A DNA stretch of 64,000 nucleotides, taken from positions 1-64,000 of the forward strand of contig CAJOCL010000004.1 in assembly GCA_905233565.1 (NCBI GenBank), read 5' to 3'. The notes beneath the pieces were generated by a model. The model saw nothing but the letters and a program-made list of their open reading frames with translations. It was not told the origin of the DNA and searched no databases. A program made the translations under genes and the position numbers. Positions 17,097 to 26,609 of this stretch are shown piece by piece. The stretch's first letter is position 1. Every line of letters begins with the position of its first letter. Origin of the DNA: an uncultured Synergistales bacterium. Lineage in GTDB: Bacteria; Synergistota; Synergistia; Synergistales; Aminobacteriaceae.

Positions 17097-18044
17097 TTAC
17101 AGGATGACAGGTTCGGGAAGTTCTTTCCGTCCTTCAAGTTCAAGTACTGCAAGCGTTCTTAAATTCAACATGTCCTGTTCAAGCCTGAATGAAGGCATAT
17201 ATTTATACACTGTATCAAGCCCGTGAAGTTTGTTGTGCTTAATTCCTGAGAGTGAAAATATTCTCTTCAATCTGTGATTTCTTACCGTTCCTCTTACGGT
17301 GCCGGGATTGTCGATCAAAACTTTTAACGGATATGGAGTTATGACGATATTTATTTGACTGTTAAAATTATAATCAGAATGTATCAAAGCATTTATAAAA
17401 ATCTCAGTGAACGCAAGGGCGCAATCACCCGACAATTTCGCCGTTAGTCTGGGGAGCATGTCATTATATGCCCTCCAAATGTTGGAGGACACAATCTCAG
17501 CATGTCCGCCGCTGTAATCAAGAACTGCCCTTATTTTCAAAATACCGCCGAACATCAAAGCCCCTGCAAAAGTTAAATATTTCCCTGAGTAAATCCCGCA
17601 GCGTCTAAGAAATTCATCACGGTCATAAAATGAAAAATTCTTATGACGTTCAATTATTTTATCGTGAAATTCATTCAGGCAGTCTTCATCAAGATTTATA
17701 TTGCTGACTGGGAAATCATCGCGTGAAAATTCGAGAGCATCAAGAGCCATTATTGATTTTGCCGTCAAACCTGAGATCACGTTCACGCCCTCTATACGCC
17801 TGTAGACTTTGCCGTCAAGAGTTAGCGGCCTTTTGTTCCATTCGAGGGGAGAGATATATATTTCAGTTGTAGAGCCGGTAATTTTTGAAGTGCGGGGGAT
17901 TTCAGGGGAGATTAAATTTTCAGGATTAAAGCCGCTGCAGATTATCTTTCCGCCTGATGAGTTGGCGAAAGCATTGGCAGTTTCGGGGATTTTATGGGCG
18001 TTATCCCTGCTGAAAGATTCAATGTCATAATCTGCAAATTTCAT
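17097..18044 (-). CDS. AlbA_2/RecG-like putative ATP-binding or DNA-binding regulator
   Basis: The start is taken as ATG 18044 because GGAG lies 11 bases upstream and the conserved sequence begins there; a longer frame extends to 18098. The product is about 315 residues. Near the N-terminus it has IPETANAFANSSGGKIICSG, the AlbA_2 (Schlafen-like) block. The C-terminal half has AFTEIFINALIHSDY and VLIDNPGTVRGTVRNHRL, typical of the ATPase-like C-terminus of RecG-like transcriptional regulators. Cellular targets are unknown. It is divergent from tolC and lies upstream of the iron cluster in the same direction, without evidence of coupling. Confidence 0.7.
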   Translation of the reverse strand: MKFADYDIESFSRDNAHKIPETANAFANSSGGKIICSGFNPENLISPEIPRTSKITGSTTEIYISPLEWNKRPLTLDGKVYRRIEGVNVISGLTAKSIMALDALEFSRDDFPVSNINLDEDCLNEFHDKIIERHKNFSFYDRDEFLRRCGIYSGKYLTFAGALMFGGILKIRAVLDYSGGHAEIVSSNIWRAYNDMLPRLTAKLSGDCALAFTEIFINALIHSDYNFNSQINIVITPYPLKVLIDNPGTVRGTVRNHRLKRIFSLSGIKHNKLHGLDTVYKYMPSFRLEQDMLNLRTLAVLELEGRKELPEPVIL

Positions 18045-18087
18045 TCGTTTTAATACTCCGTTCACAAAATCACAACTACTCGTATAG

Positions 18088-18093
18088 TATAAT
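18088..18093 (+). promoter_or_regulatory. Candidate -10 box for the tolC-like operon
   Basis: TATAAT stands 44 bases before the TTG start of the TolC-like gene, in the gap between two divergent genes. Confidence 0.4.
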
Positions 18094-18137
18094 AACATTC
18101 AAAATTATCATTACTTAATAAAAGGCGTGAACTTATC

Positions 18138-19517
18138 TTGTTAATACGCATACGTAGGTTTTTATGCAGCATGTTAATATTTTCGGCGGTCGTTTTGCTT
18201 CCGTCTCAATCGTCGGCTTCTGTATCCATGACGCTCCCTCAGTATATCAGTGAAATTCTGCTGAATAATCATTCTCTGAGGGCAGGGGTTAAGAGAGTTG
18301 AAGCTAATTATTATTCAGTCTTAGCGTCAGTAGGCTATCAGAGGCCGAGTACAAACGCATCCTTCACGGGGTCTTATGTAACTAAACAGGGATCAGAATC
18401 AAACGTTTTTGCAGGGAATATCGGAGTAAGACTGTCTCAGCGCATAGACATAAACGGAAGCTACAAACTTGACGAACAGCAGAATATTCTCGGCTATGAG
18501 GCAGAACGCGCAAATTTTGACAACACTATAAACACGATGATAGCAAATGCTGAAGAGATATGGTGGTCGGCAGTGCTTGCCCGTGAAAACATGAAGTTAC
18601 AGCGCGAAATTCTGCTGCAGCGTTCGGAAAATCACAGGGTAACAACGGAAAAATATAATCAGGAATTAGTCCCGCGACTTGATATTGTCCGCAGTGAAGC
18701 TCAGGTTGTCGAGGCTGAAACACTGGTTAAAAACGCTGAAACGACATATCTTAACTTGATTGCTGAATTGTCGCTCTTGGCAGGGGGGCTTGATGTTGAG
18801 CCGGTTGAAGAGGAGCTGAAAGTCCCTGAATTTGACGTTGCACTGAATTTTGAGGACGCTTTGAGTTACCGCCCTGACGTAAGGGCAGCAAGAATAAACC
18901 TTGAACGCGCACAGATAGTCAAGAAGCTGACAGCTAAAGGATTATCGCCCACTCTTGATTTTGCGTTCCAGGTAACTCCCTGGTCCGATCCTGAAGGTTA
19001 CGCAACACCGAACAACCAGCAGGCAGGAGCATCGTTAGTCTTCACTCTTCCGATTACTGACGGCAAAGAGACGAAATACAGAGTTTTCAACTCTGACAGG
19101 CTCATTCAGGCAGCAGAGTCAAATGTCAAGGCAATAGAGGAACAGACGAGGCGCGATATTACCGTAGCAATGAATAACTGGCGCAACGCTGCGGCTTCTG
19201 AACAGGACAAAAAAAGGCAGGTTGAACGTTCCGAAGAAGAACTGAGAATCACTGAATTAATGTACGCCGAAGGAATGGGAGCACAGATCGATTTGATTAA
19301 CGCCCAGACAGCTTATCAGGCAGTAAGAACTGAATACCTCAATGCCGTAAAAGATATGTATGTAGCTCTCGTATCAATGCGCAAAGCCATCGGGGATTAT
19401 TCACCCGAAGAAAACGGAACATGGAATGAAGCTAAATCGCGTTACGGAAAGGGCAACGACATTATCGGCGAAACCGGCCTGAAGACTTTGAGGACAACTC
19501 ATAACAAAAAGAAATGA
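18138..19517 (+). CDS. TolC-family outer-membrane channel protein
   Basis: The 459-residue protein has a signal peptide (to about residue 27, SQSSA) and two repeats of long amphipathic helices plus beta-strand segments, the TolC/outer-membrane efflux protein layout. Typical blocks are ENHRVTTEKYNQELVPRLDI, DALSYRPDVRAARINLERAQ and ELMYAEGMGAQIDLINAQTA. It is the outer-membrane exit duct of a type I secretion or efflux system, whose inner-membrane partners are not next to it. Its presence shows a diderm cell. TTG start with AAAGGCGTG upstream. Its stop overlaps the next gene's ATG. Confidence 0.92.
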   Translation: MLIRIRRFLCSMLIFSAVVLLPSQSSASVSMTLPQYISEILLNNHSLRAGVKRVEANYYSVLASVGYQRPSTNASFTGSYVTKQGSESNVFAGNIGVRLSQRIDINGSYKLDEQQNILGYEAERANFDNTINTMIANAEEIWWSAVLARENMKLQREILLQRSENHRVTTEKYNQELVPRLDIVRSEAQVVEAETLVKNAETTYLNLIAELSLLAGGLDVEPVEEELKVPEFDVALNFEDALSYRPDVRAARINLERAQIVKKLTAKGLSPTLDFAFQVTPWSDPEGYATPNNQQAGASLVFTLPITDGKETKYRVFNSDRLIQAAESNVKAIEEQTRRDITVAMNNWRNAAASEQDKKRQVERSEEELRITELMYAEGMGAQIDLINAQTAYQAVRTEYLNAVKDMYVALVSMRKAIGDYSPEENGTWNEAKSRYGKGNDIIGETGLKTLRTTHNKKK

Positions 19518-20053
19518 GGCTTTACATGAGAGAGAGAATTAAAACACTAAAAATATTATGCCTGTTTATATTCGTTTTTGCCCTTGCAGCCTCAAAAAAC
19601 GTTAATGACAGTGACAGGGCAAGGAATATATATCAGCTTTTCACGGAAGCAAATCCGAGACTTCAGCCGAAAGACGCTAAAAATTATGCTGAAATAATTC
19701 TGCAGGCAGGGAAAAAATACAAAATTGATCCTTATGTTATAGCCGCTCTGATCGTCAATGAGTCTACGGTTGAAAGAACTGCTAAATCAAGGGGCGGTGA
19801 TTACGGATTAATGCAGGTACGGTGGAAAGTACACGAAAAAGCCATAAAAAAACAGTTCCCGAAAGTAAAAAGTGCCAAAGACATGTTCGACCCTAAAATC
19901 AATATATTTTACGGGACTGATATTCTTGCATACTGCATGAAAAAAGCCAAAAACAGCGTCAGGGGCGGAATACTGCGTTACAGTGCAGGAAATGCCGAAC
20001 TTGCCGACAGAGTTATATCAATAGTAAACAGGTTGAACAAAAAGGGGAAATAA
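19514..20053 (+). CDS. Lytic transglycosylase (SLT domain) protein
   Basis: The 179-residue protein has a signal sequence and an SLT lysozyme-like domain: YKIDPYVIAALIVNESTVE with the catalytic Glu at about 83, then the family block SRGGDYGLMQVRWKVHEKAI, NIFYGTDILAYCMKKA and ILRYSAGNAE. It would cleave murein glycan strands in the periplasm. ATG 19514 overlaps the tolC stop; a second ATG at 19526, preceded by GAGG, is an equally good start. The neighbours suggest an envelope role, perhaps local opening of the wall for the channel. Confidence 0.88.
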   Translation: MRLYMRERIKTLKILCLFIFVFALAASKNVNDSDRARNIYQLFTEANPRLQPKDAKNYAEIILQAGKKYKIDPYVIAALIVNESTVERTAKSRGGDYGLMQVRWKVHEKAIKKQFPKVKSAKDMFDPKINIFYGTDILAYCMKKAKNSVRGGILRYSAGNAELADRVISIVNRLNKKGK

Positions 20054-20060
20054 AGTTACA

Positions 20061-21194
20061 ATGAAAATGAAAACAGGAAAAGTTTTATTATTTCTTACGG
20101 TAATATTTATATTATCGTTCTGCGCATCATCGTGGGCTAATATCGCCTACACAAATTCAACGGGAAATCTTGGATTAATACAGGTCAATTCATCCGAAGA
20201 CGTAGAGGCACCGTCAATAAAATATTCAGCTAGTATTGCCGATCCGTTCATATTCTCGTACTGGAGCGGAAGCAATGCGAGAGTTGTCCTTACTGACAGG
20301 AACAAGACAGAGTCGGGCGACAGGCTTTATATTTTTGACCCGGTGGACTTCTCAACAGTTCAGGCAAGCAAAGACCTTGACGGAATACGGGGAATCAACG
20401 CCGCCGGATATTCCGAAAACGGGAGAATGATATTCGTATCGTCAGGCTCAAAAATATTCGGCATTGAGACAAGCAGCTTCAACACGGAAGTTTCTTACGA
20501 CTGCGAACGCATAATCAGCACTGATGAGTATGTAACTGAGATTAAAAGCATAGTTGTTGACGCTAATACCGTAAACGTTCTGGCAAGTTCGGGAGGCTTG
20601 GACAGATATATCAGGTTTGACGGACAATTGAAAGAGGGCGTTACGTTCTTCATCAGCAGGGACGTAACAAGCGGTGCCTCAACGCTTGCAATGGTAAACG
20701 GACTGATGCTCCTTGCTCACCCTTACGGCATTGACGCTCTGGGGACTGACGGACAGTTCGGGCGTATCATAAGCACTGATTACCCCGTTACGGCCATGTG
20801 CGGAGATGACAGCTCAGGAGTGTATTACGCTACACAGCAATATATTAACGGGCAGTACGTGAACACAATCACAAATTCAGCGAACACTGACACGGTTTTC
20901 AAGTTTCAGCCGGTAACTTTGAACAGCTCATCACCCTATATTCAGCTTGTCAGGGATACCACTCACAACATGCTCGCAGTAATGACCGCCGAAAATATAT
21001 TGATTTACAGCGTCAGCAACGGAGGATTAATGAGGAGTTTCGGAAATTCGGAATTATACGGCATCCCGGTAGGCATAACAGCAACTTCAGCTTCAGGATA
21101 TAATCCGAACAGCTCTTCAAGCGGCTGTAACGCGTCAATGTCATGTGCAGGATTGATATTCTGTTTGTTAATGATGAAGTATAAAAGAAAGTGA
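20061..21194 (+). CDS. Secreted beta-propeller-like protein with Synerg-CTERM signal
   Basis: The 377-residue protein starts with a signal peptide (ILSFCASSWA, to about residue 28). The body has repeating strands like VFVSSGSKIFGIETSSF, VNVLASSGGLDRYIRFD and YYATQQYINGQYV, suggestive of a six- or seven-bladed propeller; this is inference. The C-terminus is SSSSGCNASMSCAG followed by a hydrophobic stretch and KYKRK, a Synerg-CTERM sorting signal (TIGR04564 type). It should therefore be processed and anchored at the cell surface. It is third in the tolC operon, eight bases after the transglycosylase gene. Confidence 0.65.
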   Translation: MKMKTGKVLLFLTVIFILSFCASSWANIAYTNSTGNLGLIQVNSSEDVEAPSIKYSASIADPFIFSYWSGSNARVVLTDRNKTESGDRLYIFDPVDFSTVQASKDLDGIRGINAAGYSENGRMIFVSSGSKIFGIETSSFNTEVSYDCERIISTDEYVTEIKSIVVDANTVNVLASSGGLDRYIRFDGQLKEGVTFFISRDVTSGASTLAMVNGLMLLAHPYGIDALGTDGQFGRIISTDYPVTAMCGDDSSGVYYATQQYINGQYVNTITNSANTDTVFKFQPVTLNSSSPYIQLVRDTTHNMLAVMTAENILIYSVSNGGLMRSFGNSELYGIPVGITATSASGYNPNSSSSGCNASMSCAGLIFCLLMMKYKRK

Positions 21195-21261
21195 ACTACC
21201 CCTTGAAGAAAAGCTGATATAATTATTATAAATTCAAAATTTTCATAAGGAGGAGTTAGCT

Positions 21262-22494
21262 TTGAAGCTGAAACTCACAGTAATATCATTGCTCGTATTT
21301 GCTTTATTCGCAGGAGCAGCATTTGCTGAACCGGCCAAGTTCCATATCGGAATCATGACCGGAACCGTCTCACAGTCAGAAGATGACCTCAGAGGCGCGG
21401 AACTCATGATCAAGATGTACGGCGACTCAGCAAACGGCGGAATGGTTACCCACATCACCTACCCCGACAATTTCCCGTCAGAGCAGGAAACTACAATCAG
21501 CCAGATAGTCGGGCTTGCAGATGACCCGTTAATGAAAGTCATCGTTGTCAATCAGGCTGTACCCGGAACGGCTGAGGCATTCAGGCGCGTCCGCGAAAAA
21601 AGGAAGGATATTCTCCTTCTTGCAGGCGAACCGCACGAAGATCCCGGCGTAATTACTGAGGCTGCTGATATAGCTACCCACACCGACCACATCGGCAGAG
21701 GCTACACGATTCCGTTGGGGGCTCAGAAAATGGGCGCAAAAACTTTCGTCCATATCTCATTCCCAAGACATATGAGCTATGAGACGTTAGGGCTCAGACG
21801 CGCAATCATGGAAGAAGCATGCAAAGATCTGGGAATCAAGTTCGTATTTGAGACGGCTCCCGACCCGACAAGCGATGTAGGCATGGCCGGAGCGCAGCAG
21901 TATATTCTTGAGAATATGCCCGCATGGATCGAAAAGTACGGCAAAGACGCGGCATTTTTCTGCACGAATGACGGACATACGGAGCCGTTGTTACGTCAGG
22001 TCGCGGCACTGGGCGGATTTTTCGTTGAAGCCGATCTTCCCTCGCCTTTAATGGGTTATCCCGGTGCTTTGGGTATTGACCTCTCGAAAGAGCAGGGAGA
22101 CTGGCCCGCAATTCTCAAGAAGGTTGAGGAAGCCGTAGTCAAGGCAGGAGGCGGCGGACGTATGGGAACATGGGCTTACTCATGGGGCTATACGACAACA
22201 GCGGCACTCGCTGAATTTGGCAAGCGCTACATTGATAACGGCCACGACAAAGACCCGAAATATATCGGTTCGGCAAAAGCCCTCAAGGATATGAGAGAAG
22301 CATATGATGCTTTCTGTCCGGGCGCACACTGGGGAGCAAGCTACTTTATTGAAGCAGCAACAGGCGTTAAAAATGCAAAGTTCATTCTCCTCAGACAGGA
22401 TACTTACGTTCTCGGCGGCGGTTATCTCGGACTTGCAGACGTTGAAATACCCGAAAAGTATTTCCAGATTCGCATGACCCCTGTAAAGAACTAA
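21262..22494 (+). CDS. DUF3798 extracytoplasmic substrate-binding protein
   Basis: A 410-residue exported protein (signal peptide to about residue 23, AGAAFA) of the DUF3798 family, which has a periplasmic-binding-protein fold. FHIGIMTGTVSQSEDDLRGA, MKVIVVNQAVPGTAEAFRRV and AAFFCTNDGHTEPLL are its typical blocks. It is the first gene of a transport operon with an ATPase and two permeases. The substrate is unknown; basic membrane protein (BMP) and sugar-type systems with the same layout move nucleosides or sugars. TTG start with AAGGAGGAG. A terminator-like hairpin directly after it should leave most transcripts ending here. Confidence 0.88.
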   Translation: MKLKLTVISLLVFALFAGAAFAEPAKFHIGIMTGTVSQSEDDLRGAELMIKMYGDSANGGMVTHITYPDNFPSEQETTISQIVGLADDPLMKVIVVNQAVPGTAEAFRRVREKRKDILLLAGEPHEDPGVITEAADIATHTDHIGRGYTIPLGAQKMGAKTFVHISFPRHMSYETLGLRRAIMEEACKDLGIKFVFETAPDPTSDVGMAGAQQYILENMPAWIEKYGKDAAFFCTNDGHTEPLLRQVAALGGFFVEADLPSPLMGYPGALGIDLSKEQGDWPAILKKVEEAVVKAGGGGRMGTWAYSWGYTTTAALAEFGKRYIDNGHDKDPKYIGSAKALKDMREAYDAFCPGAHWGASYFIEAATGVKNAKFILLRQDTYVLGGGYLGLADVEIPEKYFQIRMTPVKN

Positions 22495-22533
22495 GCTGAA
22501 GTAATGTAATTATGTAAAATGCAATTTTTCACG

Positions 22534-22569
22534 GGGAGTGCGGAAAAAATATAACGCATTCCCTTTTTT
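22534..22569 (+). terminator. Terminator/attenuator between the binding protein and its ATPase
   Basis: GGGAGTGCG (22534-22542) pairs with CGCATTCCC (22555-22563, one G-T pair) and is followed by six T. Partial readthrough would make the binding protein more abundant than the membrane parts, as is common in ABC operons. Confidence 0.8.
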
Positions 22570-22606
22570 CTTTTCTTACACTATAAGAGCTATAGAGGTG
22601 ATTTTT

Positions 22607-24313
22607 TTGTTATTACGGCTTGACCACGTAGGCAAAGAATTTTACGGGAACCGCGTTCTGTCAGATATATCTTTTGACATTGATGCAGGTGAAATAATTG
22701 GTCTTGTCGGCGAAAACGGCGCGGGAAAATCCACCCTTCTGAATATATTATTCGGAATGCCCGTTATTGCGTCAACAGGAGGTTACGAAGGTACAGTACA
22801 GGTTGACGGGAAGACAGTTCATTTTACGTCGCCGAATCAGGCGTTGGCAGCAGGAATCGGAATGGTACATCAGGAGTTTTCACTGATACCCGGTTTCACT
22901 GCAACAGAAAATATTTTGCTGAACCGCGAAGTTTTAAGAGGCTCTTCAATGAGTTATGTTTTTAGCGACAGAGTTTCAACACTTGACCGCGAGGCGATGA
23001 ACTCAAGGGCAATCACGGCGATCAACACGTTAGGCGTTAATATCAGTCCCGATATGATAGTCAGTGAAATGCCCGTAGGTTACAAGCAGTTTATAGAGAT
23101 TGCGAGGGAAATTGATAGAAAGAATACAAGATTGTTATTCCTCGATGAGCCGACAGCAGTATTAACTGAAAGCGAGGCAGAAATACTTATTACTGCGCTG
23201 AAAAAACTTGCACGTTCAGGAATTGCAATAGTGTTCATATCTCACAGGCTCAGCGAAGTAAAAGAACTATGCAGCCGTATTCTTGTACTCAGGGACGGAA
23301 GATTGATCACGGATCAAAAGGCCGAAGATCTTACAACGAGGCAGATTGCTTCTTTCATGGTCGGACGTGAAAGCGAGAAGCGCGAAGTTCAACAGCCTAT
23401 AGAGATTCCCGATAATCCGATAGATACTATAAGTGCAAGCGAAATGCTGAACCCGTCCCCAAAGAAAAAGAGAAAGAAAATACGTCCCGCCCTCAAAGTT
23501 GAACATTTATGGGTTGACATGCCCGGCGAAACTGTCAGGGATGTCTCGTTTGACGTAATGAAGGGTGAAATTTTCGGAATCGGCGGCCTTGCAGGTCATG
23601 GGAAATTAGGAATCCCAAACGGCATTATGGGGCTTTATCCTTCAGGCGGAAGAGTAAAACTTTTCGGAAAAAGGCTGATCCTCAACAAGCCCAGAGCAGC
23701 ATTAGGGCGTAAAATGGCATTCGTCAGCGAGGACAGGCGCGGAGTAGGATTGCTTCTTGATGAGCCTCTTGACTGGAACATCACTTTTACGGCCATGCAG
23801 ACGCAGGGAAGATTTCTATTCGGTATCCCGTTCATATTCCAAATGAGGAACGAACGGGCAATGTCAAAAGAAGCCCAGAAATTCATTGACCAGTTAAGCA
23901 TAAAATGCACGGGGCCCCATCAGTTAGCAAGTGAATTGTCAGGAGGCAATCAACAAAAAGTCTGCCTCGCAAAAGCATTCGTCCTGAAACCTGATATATT
24001 GCTCATCTGCGAGCCTACAAGAGGAATTGACATCGGCGCAAAAACCCTCGTTCTCGACACTCTCAGGGAATATAACAGGGAAAATGGAACGACAATAATA
24101 ATTACAAGTTCCGAACTTGAGGAACTCCGCTCGGTCTGCAATAGAGTGGCAATAGTTGATGAGGGCAAAATCGCGGGCATTCTCCCGGCCTCAAGCCCTG
24201 CTGAAGATTTCGGAATGCTCATGATGGGTCAGACAAAAAATAATAATGATAATAATATTGATATTGAAAATGTAAATGTAAATGTAAATGGGGAAGGTGA
24301 AATATCGGCATGA
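22607..24313 (+). CDS. ABC transporter ATPase with two nucleotide-binding domains
   Basis: The start is set at TTG 22607, preceded by GAGGTGATT; the frame is open 23 codons further upstream, but that start would lie inside a terminator hairpin. The protein has 568 residues and two ATPase modules. The first has GENGAGKSTLLN and LFLDEPTAVLT; the second has GIGGLAGHGKLG, a degenerate P-loop as in RbsA/YufO-type proteins, then LSGGNQQKVCLAKAF and ICEPTRGIDIGAKT. It powers uptake with the two permeases downstream. The C-terminus is an Asn/Asp-rich tail encoded partly by a TGTAAA hexamer repeat near 24271-24290. It overlaps the next gene by four bases. Confidence 0.9.
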   Translation: MLLRLDHVGKEFYGNRVLSDISFDIDAGEIIGLVGENGAGKSTLLNILFGMPVIASTGGYEGTVQVDGKTVHFTSPNQALAAGIGMVHQEFSLIPGFTATENILLNREVLRGSSMSYVFSDRVSTLDREAMNSRAITAINTLGVNISPDMIVSEMPVGYKQFIEIAREIDRKNTRLLFLDEPTAVLTESEAEILITALKKLARSGIAIVFISHRLSEVKELCSRILVLRDGRLITDQKAEDLTTRQIASFMVGRESEKREVQQPIEIPDNPIDTISASEMLNPSPKKKRKKIRPALKVEHLWVDMPGETVRDVSFDVMKGEIFGIGGLAGHGKLGIPNGIMGLYPSGGRVKLFGKRLILNKPRAALGRKMAFVSEDRRGVGLLLDEPLDWNITFTAMQTQGRFLFGIPFIFQMRNERAMSKEAQKFIDQLSIKCTGPHQLASELSGGNQQKVCLAKAFVLKPDILLICEPTRGIDIGAKTLVLDTLREYNRENGTTIIITSSELEELRSVCNRVAIVDEGKIAGILPASSPAEDFGMLMMGQTKNNNDNNIDIENVNVNVNGEGEISA

Positions 24314-25434
24314 TAGGAAGATTTATACAGAATGCGGGCTGGCCAAGAATAATTATAGCCCTGTTTCTGCTCGGACTGTTTATCGCTGCTCCGTTTGTCG
24401 GAGTTCGTGTTGACACGTCATTGTCGAATACTCTCGTACGTTTCGGAATGAACGGGGTTATGGTTCTCGCAATGATTCCGATGGTACAGGCAGGCTGCGG
24501 ATTAAATTTCGGGCTTCCTTTGGGTATTATAGCCGGACTTCTCGGCGCAACTCTCTCAATCGAATGGAACACTGAAATTCTGGCCAAACTTGTTGAACTC
24601 GGAACAGTGTATAAAATTTCATGGCTCAATGAAGTTTTTGTTACGAACTGGCGCGCGGCTCTCGGCTTTGCGTCGGCAATAATAATCGCCGTACCTATTG
24701 CGGCTGTTTTAGGCTGGTTCTACGGGAAATTATTAAACCGCGTAAAGGGCGATGAAATGATGATAGCTACGTATGTCGGCTTTTCGTCAGTTTCATTCAT
24801 GTGCATTGCGTGGCTTCTTCTGCCTTACAAACACCCGACAATGGTATGGGGTTATGCAGGCAGGGGGCTTAGAACTACAATAAGCGTTGAGGGTTACTGG
24901 CTTCACGTTCTCAGCGATGCCCTTGCACTTGATATACACACTGAAAATATTCACCTTTATATACCGACAGGAATGTTAATATTCTTTGCCGTAATGGCCT
25001 TCTTAGTCTGGGTATTCATGAGGACAAAGACGGGTACTGCAATGACGGCTGTAGGTTCAAATCCTGATTTTGCGCGGGCTTCGGGCGTTAATGTCGACAG
25101 AATGAGGACGATCGCAGTTGTAATGTCAACAATACTCGGAGCGGTCGGAATTATAGTTTACGAACAGAGTTTCGGCTTCATTCAGCTTTACATGGGGCCT
25201 TTCTACATGGCTCTGCCGGCTGTAGCGTCAATACTGCTTGGCGGTGCAAGCGTGAACAAGGCAGGAATATTAAACGTTGTTGTAGGTACTTTCTTATTTC
25301 AGGGAATACTTACGATGACACCGAGCGTAATTAACAGTTATCTTCAGACGGATATGTCAGAAGTTATAAGGCTGATAGTTAGCAACGGAATGATTCTCTA
25401 TGCTCTGACAAGAAAGGTGCGTGCCGGAAGATGA
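24310..25434 (+). CDS. ABC transporter permease, RbsC-type (first of two)
   Basis: A 374-residue membrane protein with eight or more TM segments, of the branched-chain/ribose permease family (BPD_transp_2). Typical blocks are MVQAGCGLNFGLPLGIIAGL, the coupling stretch RTKTGTAMTAVGSNPDFARA and MALPAVASILLGGASVNKAG. It overlaps the genes on both sides by four bases, so all three are translationally coupled. It pairs with the permease at 25431. Confidence 0.9.
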   Translation: MIGRFIQNAGWPRIIIALFLLGLFIAAPFVGVRVDTSLSNTLVRFGMNGVMVLAMIPMVQAGCGLNFGLPLGIIAGLLGATLSIEWNTEILAKLVELGTVYKISWLNEVFVTNWRAALGFASAIIIAVPIAAVLGWFYGKLLNRVKGDEMMIATYVGFSSVSFMCIAWLLLPYKHPTMVWGYAGRGLRTTISVEGYWLHVLSDALALDIHTENIHLYIPTGMLIFFAVMAFLVWVFMRTKTGTAMTAVGSNPDFARASGVNVDRMRTIAVVMSTILGAVGIIVYEQSFGFIQLYMGPFYMALPAVASILLGGASVNKAGILNVVVGTFLFQGILTMTPSVINSYLQTDMSEVIRLIVSNGMILYALTRKVRAGR

Positions 25435-26606
25435 TTCGCAGATTATTCGACATAATAGCAAACAACGCAGTACCGGCAGTATTCATAATAATATCTGCTT
25501 TTGCAATCCCTCTTTCAGGGTACTCGGCAAGCTATCTGATTCAGGAACTGCTGACGAGAATCGGCCGTAATTCCTTCCTTATACTTTCGCTTTTAATTCC
25601 CATAATGGCCGGAATGGGATTGAATTTCGGAATGGTACTCGGAGCAATGGCCGGGCAGATAGGCTTGTTATTCATATGCGACTGGGGAATTGTAGGCATT
25701 CCCGGAATAGTTTTAGCATGTCTCATAGGCACGCCCATAGCAATAATCTTGGGCATATTCTGCGGTCATGTCCTGAACCGTGCAAAGGGGCGCGAAATGG
25801 TAACATCTTACATTCTCGGTTTCTTTATAAACGGAGTCTATCAAATGGTAGTGCTTTACTTAATGGGCTGGATTATCCCTATAACAAACCCTGCACTTCT
25901 CTTATCACGCGGCTACGGTGTAAGAAATGCCGTCAGCCTTCTTGGAATCAGGGGAATACTCGATAACTTAATCCCTACGGTAATAACGGGAACTCAGGGG
26001 GCAGGGCAGTTCTTTAACGCTCAGGGCGGTAATCCGTTTATATTACTGCAGATACCGTTAATTGACGGCTCAATAAGAATACCGCTTGCAACGCTGATAG
26101 TGATTGCGCTGTTCTGCGTTTTTATAATCTGGTTCAGAAAAACAAAACTCGGCCAGGATATGAGGGCGATCGGACAGAATCAGGCTGTTTCTGACAGTGC
26201 AGGAATCCCCGTAAACAGGACGAGAATTATTGCTATTGTAATTTCAACGGTCTTAGCGTGTTACGGCCAGATAATATACCTTCAGAATATGGGAACGCTT
26301 AACACATACAACAGCCACGATCAGGCAGGAATGTTCTCGATTGCCGCGCTGTTAATCGGCGGAGCAAGCGTATCACGTGCAAGCATTGCAAATGTCTTCT
26401 TGGGTGTAATACTGTTTCATCTGATGTTTATCGTTGCACCTGTTGCAGGGAAAAACTTAATCGGAGATGCACAGATCGGCGAATATTTCAGGGTATTCGT
26501 GTCATACGGAATTATTGCGATTGCGCTGGTTTTACATGCCTGGAAGCGTAACCGTGAACGTGAGGCGGCACGGCGCAGTCTTCGCGGAAACAAAGGAGGC
26601 GAATAA
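25431..26606 (+). CDS. ABC transporter permease, RbsC-type (second of two)
   Basis: The 391-residue protein is a paralog of the upstream permease: PIMAGMGLNFGMVLGAMAGQ, RKTKLGQDMRAIGQNQAVSD and MFSIAALLIGGASVSRASIA. The two should form the heterodimeric channel of the DUF3798 system. The C-terminal end is basic (KRNREREAARRSLRGNKGG). It is followed after three bases by a small membrane protein. Confidence 0.9.
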   Translation: MIRRLFDIIANNAVPAVFIIISAFAIPLSGYSASYLIQELLTRIGRNSFLILSLLIPIMAGMGLNFGMVLGAMAGQIGLLFICDWGIVGIPGIVLACLIGTPIAIILGIFCGHVLNRAKGREMVTSYILGFFINGVYQMVVLYLMGWIIPITNPALLLSRGYGVRNAVSLLGIRGILDNLIPTVITGTQGAGQFFNAQGGNPFILLQIPLIDGSIRIPLATLIVIALFCVFIIWFRKTKLGQDMRAIGQNQAVSDSAGIPVNRTRIIAIVISTVLACYGQIIYLQNMGTLNTYNSHDQAGMFSIAALLIGGASVSRASIANVFLGVILFHLMFIVAPVAGKNLIGDAQIGEYFRVFVSYGIIAIALVLHAWKRNREREAARRSLRGNKGGE

Positions 26607-26609
26607 TCA

